A stretch of 49,331 nt of DNA from Sphingobacteriaceae bacterium (GTDB lineage Bacteria; Bacteroidota; Bacteroidia; B-17B0; Aurantibacillaceae). The translations under genes were made by a program, and so were the position numbers. Positions 25,640 to 33,954 of this stretch are shown here, one piece after another. The notes beneath the pieces were generated by a model, which did not search any database, was not told where the DNA came from, and saw nothing but the letters and a program-made list of their open reading frames with translations. Every line of letters begins with the position of its first letter. Positions within the stretch are counted from its first letter, which is position 1. The stretch is taken from NCBI GenBank assembly GCA_947480015.1, contig CANKBS010000029.1:1-49331 (forward strand), written 5' to 3'.

Positions 25640-25766
25640 AATTTCTGTCAGTCAGGAATGAGAGTGGTTTTTGAATTCCCAGATGAAGGTATATCGTTAA
25701 CCGGAAACAGTGGAGCCTTTTAAGTAGTCTCTTATTTAGATCCAGAAGCAGCGTAATCAATTTATT

Positions 25767-25788
25767 CGGCCCCTCCGGGGCCGTTTTT
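25767..25788 (+). terminator. GC-rich hairpin with T tract, likely terminator
   Basis: CGGCCCC (25767-25773) pairs with GGGGCCG (25777-25783) around a 3-base loop and is followed by five T. It could end the TonB receptor/DUF4249 transcript. It is also the first member of the palindrome cluster described next. Confidence 0.55.
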
Positions 25789-25809
25789 AATGATAGGAGA
25801 TTTATTTTT

Positions 25810-25925
25810 AGTGATGTTTTGCTCCTCCGGAGCAAGAATAGTTTAATTAATGTATTAAATGCTCCGTAGGAGCGTACTGTTTATAATAAAGTCACTTCCA
25901 GCGATGTTTTGAGCTCCATAGGAGC
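25810..25925. repeat. Cluster of REP-like palindromes (GCTCC-nnn-GGAGC)
   Basis: Three palindromes of one type lie at 25821-25833, 25861-25873 and 25913-25925, each five bases GCTCC, a three-base loop (TCC, GTA, ATA) and GGAGC. The first and third are preceded by similar text (gtgatgtttt, gcgatgttttga). Together with 25767-25783 they fill the 415-base gap after the DUF4249 gene. No gene is seen in 25640-26054. They could be REP-type repeats or remnants of a non-autonomous element. Confidence 0.7.
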
Positions 25926-26054
25926 GACCTGATTTGAATGCCGATCAAAAAGGTATTCAAATGGCAAAGTTAAATTAGTAACAGTATAAGTAACCGTTTA
26001 TTTATTAGGTAAAAATAAAGCAAGGATGTTTGTACATTTACAACAGATAATACT

Positions 26055-26534
26055 ATGAAAACACTTTTGTATCTTCTTGCTTTTTTGTTCCTGATAAATG
26101 AAGGCTTTTTGGCACAGTCAAAAAAGGAAGTGAAAAAAAACAAGATTAACATTGCTACAGTTACTGTTACAGAAAATGGAAAAACCCTGAACGAAAGCAG
26201 TCGGAAGTTTGATGCCAAAGGCAATGAAATTGAATTTGTAGATTATAATAAGGAAGGTAAGATTAAAGAGATTCACCGTTATAAATATAATTCGAATGGT
26301 GATGAGGTTGAAGATGAACAAAGCGATGCTACAAATAAACTCGTTCAGAAAAAAATAACCAAATACAACATGCTTGGCGAAAAAACAGAAGAACTGTTTT
26401 ATGACCCTGCTAACAAACTCATAAAAAAACACAGCTATACCTACGATAACAAAGGACTCAAAACCGAACGCAAAACCATAGATGCAGAAGGGAAAGTTAT
26501 TGCTATTAAAAAACACAGCTATAGCTTCAAATAA
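26055..26534 (+). CDS. Secreted YD-repeat-like small protein
   Basis: The 159-residue protein has a signal peptide (about 1-18, FLAQS) and then repeated strand-turn units of the sort KYNSNGDEVEDE, KYNMLGEKTEEL and TYDNKGLKTERK, each about 22-25 residues. This resembles RHS/YD or toxin_WXYD-type hairpin repeats found in many Bacteroidota secreted proteins. The function is unknown. It is followed by the VTC-domain gene with a 3-base gap and is probably the first gene of a three-gene operon ending at 27924. Confidence 0.72.
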   Translation: MKTLLYLLAFLFLINEGFLAQSKKEVKKNKINIATVTVTENGKTLNESSRKFDAKGNEIEFVDYNKEGKIKEIHRYKYNSNGDEVEDEQSDATNKLVQKKITKYNMLGEKTEELFYDPANKLIKKHSYTYDNKGLKTERKTIDAEGKVIAIKKHSYSFK

Positions 26535-26537
26535 AAC

Positions 26538-27302
26538 ATGCTAAACAACCTTTTAAATAGCTTTGAACCTATTTCCCTCGATGAGATGGATAATGTGAAA
26601 CTCATGGACCGAACAGACACCAAGTACACCTTTCATTCAGAGATTCTACCAACTGTTCTTGAGCAACTAAAAGATTCTTACCGTGTTTTACGCATTAATG
26701 ATACTTACCAGAGTAATTATAAAACCTTGTATTACGATACCAACGAGTTGAGTTTGTATTACAAACACCATAGCGGCAAACTGAATCGCTACAAAGTACG
26801 CCACCGCAGCTATGTAGATTCTAACATCGGGTTTTTAGAAGTAAAATTTAAAAATAACAAAGGACGCACCATCAAAGACCGCATCAAAAACAACGAGGTT
26901 TTATTACAATGGACAGAAGAGGCCCGACATTTTTTAGCTAAAAAAACACCTTATCTACCCGATACCTTAGTGCCTAATTTATGGGTGAATTATTCGCGCA
27001 TTACTTTGGTAAATAAAACCAGTAACGAACGTCTTACCATCGATCTTAATCTGGAGTTTATTAAAGGCGATCGCGAAAAAAGCATGAAGAGTCTGGTCAT
27101 AGCTGAAGTGAAACAGGAAAAAAATCAGCCTTCGCGGTTTAAAGAATTGATGAAACAACTGCGCATTCGCGAAGGTTCCATTAGCAAATACTGTATGGCA
27201 GTTGCGCTTACCGGCGAACAAGTTAAAATTAACAGCTTCAAAGCAAAATTAATTCAATTACAAAAAATAACACAACATGACAGTATTACAAATAGCCGCT
27301 GA
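26538..27302 (+). CDS. VTC-domain polyphosphate polymerase-like protein
   Basis: The 254-residue protein matches the VTC catalytic tunnel domain: DRTDTKYTF near 28-36, YKTLYYDT at about 61-68, NRYKVRHRSY with clustered basic residues at about 84-93, FLEVKFKNNKGR at about 99-110, and AEVKQEK near 187. These Lys/Arg/Glu residues line the phosphate tunnel in yeast Vtc4. The predicted role is making or handling polyphosphate. The downstream DUF4956 membrane protein overlaps it by 26 bases, a very common bacterial pairing. Whether the bacterial enzyme makes polyphosphate in this organism is inference. Confidence 0.88.
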   Translation: MLNNLLNSFEPISLDEMDNVKLMDRTDTKYTFHSEILPTVLEQLKDSYRVLRINDTYQSNYKTLYYDTNELSLYYKHHSGKLNRYKVRHRSYVDSNIGFLEVKFKNNKGRTIKDRIKNNEVLLQWTEEARHFLAKKTPYLPDTLVPNLWVNYSRITLVNKTSNERLTIDLNLEFIKGDREKSMKSLVIAEVKQEKNQPSRFKELMKQLRIREGSISKYCMAVALTGEQVKINSFKAKLIQLQKITQHDSITNSR

Positions 27303-27924
27303 AGAAAACATAACGCCTGAAACAATAATGGCCATGAAGGAATTTATTGTGAAGTTTGGCGTGCGTCTGCTCATCAATTTAACATCGGTGTTTATTCTCA
27401 TTCGTTTTATTTATTTTAAAGTAAACCAACACCGCGAACTGTTTCTCACTTATTTTGTGTTTAACCTCGTTATCTTTTTAATGTGTTTTTTTCTGAACAA
27501 GGTTAAAATAAGTATGGGTGCAGCATTCGGACTCTTTGCCGTTTTCGGCATGTTGCGTTACCGCACCGAAGACCTCAGCATTAAAGACATGACTTATTTG
27601 TTTTTAGTGATTGCCATTGGTTTGTTAACAGCTGTGGTGAAACTCGAAGACATTGCCTATTACTATGAGTTTATTTTTATAGCAGCCATCAATCTGTTTA
27701 TTCTTCTGCTTACTTTTCTATTGGAAAGTAATTGGCTCATGCGCAAAGAAGTGGCGAAAAGCATCACCTACGAAAACATCGAATTAATTAAACCCGCTCG
27801 TAAAGCCGAACTAATGGCCGATCTGGAAGAACGCATGGGCGTAAAAATTAACCGGATGGTCATTTCTAAAGTTGATTTTCTTAAAGACGTGGCTATTATT
27901 AAGATCTATTATTTTGAGGAGTAG
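27277..27924 (+). CDS. DUF4956 membrane protein, partner of the VTC protein
   Basis: The 215-residue protein has four membrane segments (about 28-47, 57-74, 82-98 and 107-150 region) and a cytoplasmic C-terminal ferredoxin-like domain (about 155-215, with EERMGVKINRMVISKVDFLKDVAIIKIYY-like alternation). The motif FGMLRYRTEDLSIKDMTYLF in the middle is typical of DUF4956. Genes for VTC and DUF4956 proteins are regularly adjacent, and here they overlap. It probably anchors the polymerase or moves its product. The start at 27277 is the only ATG that precedes the first segment. Confidence 0.88.
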   Translation: MTVLQIAAEENITPETIMAMKEFIVKFGVRLLINLTSVFILIRFIYFKVNQHRELFLTYFVFNLVIFLMCFFLNKVKISMGAAFGLFAVFGMLRYRTEDLSIKDMTYLFLVIAIGLLTAVVKLEDIAYYYEFIFIAAINLFILLLTFLLESNWLMRKEVAKSITYENIELIKPARKAELMADLEERMGVKINRMVISKVDFLKDVAIIKIYYFEE

Positions 27925-27932
27925 TAAATTTA

Positions 27933-28571
27933 TTATTTCTTAGCACTCACTTTATAATCCATCACATTTAATTCAGCTTCACAAAAAAAGTATTCTTCTG
28001 CTATGGCATTCGAACAAACAATCACCATGCGCTCTTTACAATAAGCACCAATTAAATGTTTATACCATTCAATGGCCTTGCGGTCTAAATTCGAAACGGG
28101 CTCGTCGAGCAGTAACAGCTGGGTGTCGGCTAATATGGCCAGTCCAAGTTTTAAGCGCTGTTTCATGCCACTCGAAAATTGTTTGATGAGTTTATCTTTG
28201 GCTTCTTTTAATTCAATAATAGAAAGTAAATCCTGGGCACTTAAATTTTTAAGAAAAGGTTTAAAAATCTGCGCATGTTCGATCATCTCCATCAAGGTAA
28301 AATCTTCTACCAATTGCAAGTAGGGTGAGGCTAAAGAAATGGATTTGCGTAAGTGATCGGCTTCAATTTTTTTATCTCCCAAACGGTAAATAACTTCACC
28401 TTCATTAGCACTTACAAAGCCGCTCAACACCTGTAAGAGCGTCGATTTGCCCGAACCATTGCCGCCTAAAATTACCAGTTTTTGATTGGCCGCAATTTCC
28501 AGTGACAGATCTCTGAAGATCCATTCTCTGTTAAATTTTTTTCCGAGTTTATTAATTGAAAGTGAGATCAA
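27933..28571 (-). CDS. ABC transporter ATP-binding subunit
   Basis: The 212-residue ATPase has Walker A GGNGSGKST (about 35-43), the signature FSSGMKQR (about 133-140), Walker B LLLLDEP (about 152-158) and D-loop SNLD. The usual switch His is replaced by a Ser/Asn region (VIVCSNAIAEEYFF), so that residue may be missing. No permease gene lies in the window. It is the last gene of the lpxC-fabZ/lpxA operon (10-base gap), a neighbourhood that suggests a link with envelope assembly. The cargo is unknown. Confidence 0.87.
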   Translation of the reverse strand: MISLSINKLGKKFNREWIFRDLSLEIAANQKLVILGGNGSGKSTLLQVLSGFVSANEGEVIYRLGDKKIEADHLRKSISLASPYLQLVEDFTLMEMIEHAQIFKPFLKNLSAQDLLSIIELKEAKDKLIKQFSSGMKQRLKLGLAILADTQLLLLDEPVSNLDRKAIEWYKHLIGAYCKERMVIVCSNAIAEEYFFCEAELNVMDYKVSAKK

Positions 28572-28581
28572 GCTTTTGTTT

Positions 28582-29355
28582 TTATATCCCTCTTACAATA
28601 CCGTCTTTCTGATTGCGGATAAAATCCACTATCTGTCGGCGTATAGCTGTATCAGGCATTTCATTCTCTACTATTTCAAGAGCGTTACTTACATTATGTC
28701 CGCGTACAAAAATAATGCGGTAAATGTCTTCAATTTGTTTGATGGTTTCTTTATCAAAACCCCTGCGCATTAAGCCGATCGTATTCACACCAATAAACTG
28801 CAATGGCTCGCGGGCCACGCGAATATAGGGCGGCACACCTTTACGCACCAGTGAAGCACCCGAAACAAAAGAGTGTGCGCCAATATTCACAAATTGCTGA
28901 GCGGCTACCACACCTTCAATGATCACAAAATCCTCTACGGTGATATGTCCGGCTAAACTGCCATTGTTAGCAATGATCACATTGTTGCCGATGGCACAAT
29001 CGTGACCTAAATGTGTGTAACACATGATCAGGCAATTGTCGCCCACCTTGGTGGTCATGCGATCGGCCGTGCCTTTGTGAATGGTGGCGTATTCGCGGAT
29101 GGTGGTGTTTTTTCCGATAATGGTATTTGATTTTTCGCCTTTGTATTTGAGATCCTGATTCACAATGCCAATTACGGCACCGGGAAATATTTTGCAACCG
29201 CTGCCAATAATGGTATCGGGATAAATAACGGCATTGGGATGAATAAAACAATCGTCTCCAATTTCAACATCTTCATAAATCGTAGCGAAAGCTTCGATGG
29301 TAACGTTCTTACCTATTTTTGCTTTCGGACTAACGTTGGCGAGTGGAGAGATCAT
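28582..29355 (-). CDS. lpxA: UDP-N-acetylglucosamine acyltransferase
   Basis: The 257-residue protein has the left-handed beta-helix hexapeptide repeats over about 1-190 (ISPLANVSPKAKIG, NVTIEAFATIYEDVEIGDDC region) and a helical C-terminal domain (about 195-257). The catalytic His lies in HLGHDCAIGNNVI (about 117-129). It moves a hydroxyacyl chain from ACP to UDP-GlcNAc, the first step of lipid A synthesis, in the cytoplasm. It follows the lpxC-fabZ gene by 9 bases. Length and fold match LpxA rather than LpxD. Confidence 0.95.
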   Translation of the reverse strand: MISPLANVSPKAKIGKNVTIEAFATIYEDVEIGDDCFIHPNAVIYPDTIIGSGCKIFPGAVIGIVNQDLKYKGEKSNTIIGKNTTIREYATIHKGTADRMTTKVGDNCLIMCYTHLGHDCAIGNNVIIANNGSLAGHITVEDFVIIEGVVAAQQFVNIGAHSFVSGASLVRKGVPPYIRVAREPLQFIGVNTIGLMRRGFDKETIKQIEDIYRIIFVRGHNVSNALEIVENEMPDTAIRRQIVDFIRNQKDGIVRGI

Positions 29356-29364
29356 ATAACTAAA

Positions 29365-30795
29365 TTAAGCTAATTGAGGTTCGGTACTTTTCACTTCGCT
29401 GTTTTTTACCTTCACAATCTGCGCCATCATTTCGGCTTCCATTACCGGTTTGTTGGCTACATAAGCTACTCCGCGCATGTGGCAAATACCTCGGCGAATA
29501 GGCGTAATGAGGTTTAAACTAAATACCACGGTATCGCCCGGAATTACTTTTTGTTTAAACTTCACACCATCAATCTTCATAAAATAAGTGAGGTAGTTTT
29601 CAGGATCCGGTACCGTTTTTAAAACCAATACCCCGCCGCATTGGGCCATGGCCTCAATGAGCATCACACCCGGCATTACCGGATTATCCGGAAAATGGCC
29701 TTTAAAAAATTCTTCGTTAAGCGTTACATTTTTTACACCGATCACATGTTCTCCCGATAACTCCATAATTTTATCCACCAAAAGCATAGGCTGACGGTGA
29801 GGTAAAATTTTCATAATGTCGGTAATATTCAATAATGGTGTTGCGTTCAGGTCAATTTTCGGATAATCTTTTTCCTGCTTTTGTTTTTTAGCCAGGGCTT
29901 TTAATTTTTTAGCAAAATCAACATTACCGGCGTGACCAGGACGGGCGGCCAACACATGAATCTTCATGGGTTTTCCTACCAAAGCCAGATCACCCACAAT
30001 ATCTAATAATTTATGACGGGCCGGCTCGTTGAAAAAACGTAATTGGGTGTTGTTTAATACCCCGCGGCCTTTTACTTCCACATCCGGCTTGTTAAACACC
30101 TTGCGTAAATTATCGAGTTTTTCTTTGTCAATATCGCTATCCACCAATACTATGGCGTTATCCAGGTCACCACCCTTAATGAGGTTGTGCGCCAGTAAAG
30201 CTTCTAATTCTCTTAAAAATACAAATGTTCTGCAAGTAGCAATCTCTTGTTTAAACTCACGCAGGTTATACATGGAGGCATGTTGCGTGCCCAGTACTTC
30301 GCTGCCATAGTCAACCATCACCGTCACACGAAATTCATCCTGTGGTACGGCCAGCATTTCTACTTTTTTTATCGGATCCTCAAACGTGAGGTTTTCAGTC
30401 AGTTCAAAATAATCGCGTTCGGCCTCTTGTTCAACAATACCGGCTTCTTCCAGCAATTCAATAAATTTAATCGAGCTGCCATCCATAATAGGCATCTCAG
30501 GACCGGTAACCTGTATGAGGCAGTTATCGATACCCAAGCCCATCAAAGCGGCTAACACATGCTCGGTGGTATGTACACGAACACCTTTCTTTTCAAGCGT
30601 GGTGCCACGAGAGGTATCCACAACCAGATCGGCATCGGCTTCAATAATGGGATGACCTTCCAGATCAACCCGTTGAAACTTATACCAATGGTTTTCCTCT
30701 GCAGGATTAAAGGTAATGGTAACCGGTTTGCCGGTGTGTAAACCCACACCTGAAATGGAAACCGCCTTCTTAATGGTTCTCTGTTTATCGCTCAT
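29365..30795 (-). CDS. lpxC-fabZ: Fused UDP-3-O-acyl-GlcNAc deacetylase / 3-hydroxyacyl-ACP dehydratase
   Basis: The 476-residue protein joins two enzymes. Residues about 1-300 are LpxC, with zinc and catalytic motifs TTEHVLAAL (about 76-84) and EPARHKLLDIVGDLAL (about 257-272). Residues about 320-470 are FabZ, with LPHRQPMLLVDKI and the catalytic motif GHFPDNPVMPGVMLIEAMAQ. LpxC performs the committed lipid A step; FabZ dehydrates hydroxyacyl-ACP and competes for the same precursor. The fusion is characteristic of Bacteroidota. It heads the operon with lpxA and the ABC ATPase. A TATCTTTA stretch just upstream is a weak -7 candidate. Confidence 0.96.
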   Translation of the reverse strand: MSDKQRTIKKAVSISGVGLHTGKPVTITFNPAEENHWYKFQRVDLEGHPIIEADADLVVDTSRGTTLEKKGVRVHTTEHVLAALMGLGIDNCLIQVTGPEMPIMDGSSIKFIELLEEAGIVEQEAERDYFELTENLTFEDPIKKVEMLAVPQDEFRVTVMVDYGSEVLGTQHASMYNLREFKQEIATCRTFVFLRELEALLAHNLIKGGDLDNAIVLVDSDIDKEKLDNLRKVFNKPDVEVKGRGVLNNTQLRFFNEPARHKLLDIVGDLALVGKPMKIHVLAARPGHAGNVDFAKKLKALAKKQKQEKDYPKIDLNATPLLNITDIMKILPHRQPMLLVDKIMELSGEHVIGVKNVTLNEEFFKGHFPDNPVMPGVMLIEAMAQCGGVLVLKTVPDPENYLTYFMKIDGVKFKQKVIPGDTVVFSLNLITPIRRGICHMRGVAYVANKPVMEAEMMAQIVKVKNSEVKSTEPQLA

Positions 30796-30854
30796 ATCAC
30801 ATTCAATTAATAGTTTTTAAAGATAGTAAAAATTAGAGAACGCTTAAAATTTTA

Positions 30855-31760
30855 TTAGTCAAAAGCCAAATAGGGGAGCAGCTTTGTATAGAGGGCCGGG
30901 TCGTTAAGAATTTCCTTTAAATTGGTAGCATTGAGGCTGGTTTTACGGCGCCAGTCGAAAAGAGATTTGGTAATTTCGTAACTTAAATACGGGTGTTTAT
31001 TGATGCTTTTAAAATCGTCTTTATTCAGGTTTATTTTTTTGATGAGACTCGCATTTATTGTCACCGAATTTTTTACTTTTTGAAATAGTTCCTCGTTAAA
31101 GCCATACACCTCTTTGAGCTGTTCAACACTTACAAAACCACCTAGCATGCTGCGGTATTTTACTATGCGTTTGGCATAAGATGGGCCAATGCCGTTTAGT
31201 TCGGTCAAAGCAGTACTATCCGCAGTGTTTAATTCAATCACTTTTGTGTTTTGAGATTTTTTCGGAAGTATCGTTTCTCTAACCGGTTCAGGTTTTGGCG
31301 CGCTCTGTTGAATTTCGTTTTTAACGGAAATTAAAATATAGGGCTCTAATTCTGCATAAAAAGAATCAGACATCCCATACACTTTTTTGAGGTCACTTTT
31401 TTGTTTGAAAATGAAACCTTTATTTCTGTATTTAATAAATGTTTTGGCCGATCTTTCTCGGAAGCCAAGGGATATCAGTTGTTCCAGACTAACGGTATTG
31501 GGGTCGAATTCAAACTTTTTTGAACGGCTTGTTTTCTCTTCGACCGTTGTGTAAACTTTTTTTTCGGTGGATGCCGCTGTTGAATCGAGTTTCATTTCAA
31601 TGAGCGGAAGATTTTGCACAATGATTTTATCGGGCTGAATAAAATAAGGGTAAGTAATTCGGATGAGCAACAGGAGCAAACTGATGCCAAGCAGTACCAG
31701 CAAGCCATTGCGCTGTTGTTTGTTAAAGCCGAAATAATTATACAGAAAGTTTTTGATCAT
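30855..31760 (-). CDS. ComEA-like helix-hairpin-helix protein
   Basis: With the start at 31760 the protein has 301 residues: a membrane segment (about 16-36), a charged linker, and three helix-hairpin-helix repeats (about 80-140, 175-235 and 240-300). The middle one, with IELNTADSTALTELNGIGPS and AKRIVKYR, matches ComEA best. Membrane-anchored ComEA binds incoming DNA, so a DNA uptake or binding role is likely but not shown. A longer start at 31799 lies further inside the permease gene; the chosen start still overlaps that gene by 23 bases, so the two are translationally coupled. Confidence 0.82.
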   Translation of the reverse strand: MIKNFLYNYFGFNKQQRNGLLVLLGISLLLLLIRITYPYFIQPDKIIVQNLPLIEMKLDSTAASTEKKVYTTVEEKTSRSKKFEFDPNTVSLEQLISLGFRERSAKTFIKYRNKGFIFKQKSDLKKVYGMSDSFYAELEPYILISVKNEIQQSAPKPEPVRETILPKKSQNTKVIELNTADSTALTELNGIGPSYAKRIVKYRSMLGGFVSVEQLKEVYGFNEELFQKVKNSVTINASLIKKINLNKDDFKSINKHPYLSYEITKSLFDWRRKTSLNATNLKEILNDPALYTKLLPYLAFD

Positions 31761-33180
31761 GTTTACTTCGTTTAAAAAAGTAATAAACCGGAACGCCAAG
31801 TGCCATAATGCCTAATCCAAGCAAGGTATTAAAGGTTTTAAAAAGAAGCAAATCGATACAAATAGCACCGGCTAAAATAATGTACAGCGCGGGAATCACC
31901 GGATAACCCAGGGCTTTATAAGGACGAGGAGCATCGGGTTCGGTTTTGCGCAAATAAAATAAAGCAGTGATGGTGACGATGTAAAAAATTAACGAAGCAA
32001 AAGTACAGTAGTCGAGCAGCGAACCGTAAGAACCGCTTAAGCAGAGTAGGGAAGCCCAAATACCTTGCAACCAGAGGGCTTTAGAAGGTACGGCATTTTT
32101 ATTAATAAAGGCGGCCGATTTAAAAAATAAATTTTCATGCGCCATCGATTGAAATAAACGGGCGCCTTGCAGAATTAATCCATTATTACAACCAAAGGTA
32201 CTGATGATGATGAGTAAGGCCATGATGGAAGCCGAAACCTCACCAAACACCGGATACATGGCGGCAGAGCCCACCCGGTCGTTTTGAGCAAAAGCAATGC
32301 CTCTTTCAATAACACTTTGTCCATCGGGCGAACCCAGGGCCGGCAATAACATAAAATAAGCCACATTAGCGAGAATATAAAGCAGGGTCACGATGAGTAC
32401 ACCAATAAGTAAACCCAGTGGAATGTTTTTCTGTGGTTGTTTTATTTCTCCGGCAATAAAGGTTACGTTGTTCCAGGCATCGCTGCTAAACAAAGATCCT
32501 ATAAGCGCCACGCCCAGAGCACCCAGTAAAGCTGTTAATGAAAAATTACCCGAACCGCTAGTAATCGCTCCGCCAGGTTGAAAAGGCAAAGCAATGTTGG
32601 TATGCCAGTATCCACTCTTATAACCGGCCGCAAAACCTATAAGGATGAGTCCTAACAAAGCCAATAATTTAGTACTCGTAAACAAACGCTGAATAATTTT
32701 ACCATTGTTGATGCCCAGGGTATTTAAATAAGTCAATAAAAAAATGGAAGCCATGGCAAGCATCTGCGTGCTCGAAATAGTAAAAGATCCCAAAGTCATC
32801 AGAATGTGTTTTTCATCAAAAAAGGGAATGAATACCCCGCAGTATCTGGCAAAAGCCACAGCCACAGCGGCAATTACCCCGGTTTGAATCACGGTAAACA
32901 CCGTCCAACCATAAACAAAGGAACTCAGTTCGCCATAGGCTCTTTTTAAATAGATGAATTGTCCCCCTGCACTGGGCATCATACCGGCCAGTTCGCCATA
33001 ACTTAAGGCGGCAAAAATCGTAATAACCCCACTAATGATCCAGCACATGAGCACCCAAAATGGAGAGCCCAAAACACGCATCATATCGGCACTCACAATA
33101 AAAATACCCGAGCCTATCATCGAGCCTGAAACCAACATGACTGTGTCGAACAGATTTAAACTTCTTTTTATGTCAGGCAT
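31738..33180 (-). CDS. APC-family amino-acid permease
   Basis: The 480-residue protein has about 12 membrane segments and the APC family start FDTVMLVSGSMIGSGIFIV (about 10-28), where the unwound Gly-Ser-Gly of helix 1 binds the amino group. GELAGMMPSAGGQFIYLKRAYG is the conserved helix 2-3 region. The C-terminus is short and basic (FKRSKHDQKL). It imports or exchanges amino acids across the inner membrane; the residue specificity is not readable. It is coupled to the downstream ComEA-like gene by overlap. Confidence 0.9.
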   Translation of the reverse strand: MPDIKRSLNLFDTVMLVSGSMIGSGIFIVSADMMRVLGSPFWVLMCWIISGVITIFAALSYGELAGMMPSAGGQFIYLKRAYGELSSFVYGWTVFTVIQTGVIAAVAVAFARYCGVFIPFFDEKHILMTLGSFTISSTQMLAMASIFLLTYLNTLGINNGKIIQRLFTSTKLLALLGLILIGFAAGYKSGYWHTNIALPFQPGGAITSGSGNFSLTALLGALGVALIGSLFSSDAWNNVTFIAGEIKQPQKNIPLGLLIGVLIVTLLYILANVAYFMLLPALGSPDGQSVIERGIAFAQNDRVGSAAMYPVFGEVSASIMALLIIISTFGCNNGLILQGARLFQSMAHENLFFKSAAFINKNAVPSKALWLQGIWASLLCLSGSYGSLLDYCTFASLIFYIVTITALFYLRKTEPDAPRPYKALGYPVIPALYIILAGAICIDLLLFKTFNTLLGLGIMALGVPVYYFFKRSKHDQKLSV

Positions 33181-33307
33181 ATGAGATTTTGTTTTAAAGA
33201 TACTTAAATTAGTAGCCTAATATATCCATTAATCTATAAAGTAGAAAACGGATAGAGGACGCAACCAACAAATTTTTAGCACGCGGTACTATAACCGCCT
33301 TTGAATT

Positions 33308-33850
33308 ATGAAAATTATAAGTGAACGTATTAGTATTTTAAAAAAAGAACAGGTGTTAAGTGTGGTGATCTTACCCACCACCGACAAAAAAAAATTAGGA
33401 CTTTTATTTTTATGGTTAATGGCTTGGTCGGTATGTGGCATCATTGTTTTTGTCAATTATTTTAAACTCACCGATCAAAATGCCAAACTTTTTATCATTG
33501 GTTATTTGTCGTTTTGGTTTTATTTCGAATTCAATATTATCCGTTCCTATTTATGGAAAAAATTTGGTCGCGAAAAATTATGGATTCAAAATGGCATCCT
33601 GCATTATCAGCGCGAACTCAACAATAAAGGAAAAATTGAGGAGTTTAATCTCGACCTCATTAGCAAAGTTCAGCTTGTGCCACTAAACCCTAAGAGCCTT
33701 GCCGACACCATCAATCAAAGCTTTTGGGTGAAAGGTGGCGAACGTCTGGAGTTTTTTACGCAATCAAAAACCGTTCGTTTTGGCATGCAAATTAGCGATG
33801 CAGAGGCTCAAACTATTTTACGGGATATCAATCCGCTTATTCCAAATTAG
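33308..33850 (+). CDS. Membrane protein with a PH-like C-terminal half, unknown
   Basis: The 180-residue protein has a basic N-terminus, two membrane segments (about 30-50 and 60-80) and a soluble C-terminal half (about 90-180) of alternating strands (KLWIQNGILHYQRELN, LISKVQLVPL, KTVRFGMQIS) ending in a helix, the layout of bacterial PH-like (bPH) membrane proteins. The function is unknown. It stands alone, divergent from the permease, with 127 bases between them. Confidence 0.65.
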   Translation: MKIISERISILKKEQVLSVVILPTTDKKKLGLLFLWLMAWSVCGIIVFVNYFKLTDQNAKLFIIGYLSFWFYFEFNIIRSYLWKKFGREKLWIQNGILHYQRELNNKGKIEEFNLDLISKVQLVPLNPKSLADTINQSFWVKGGERLEFFTQSKTVRFGMQISDAEAQTILRDINPLIPN

Positions 33851-33954
33851 GGAATATTCGGGCATAATTTTGTTTTTAACACTTTTCTTCGCGAGCTAAA
33901 TGAGGGGCTAAAATTTATGAAGCAAATTTCATATATTTAGCCATTCTTGATATT

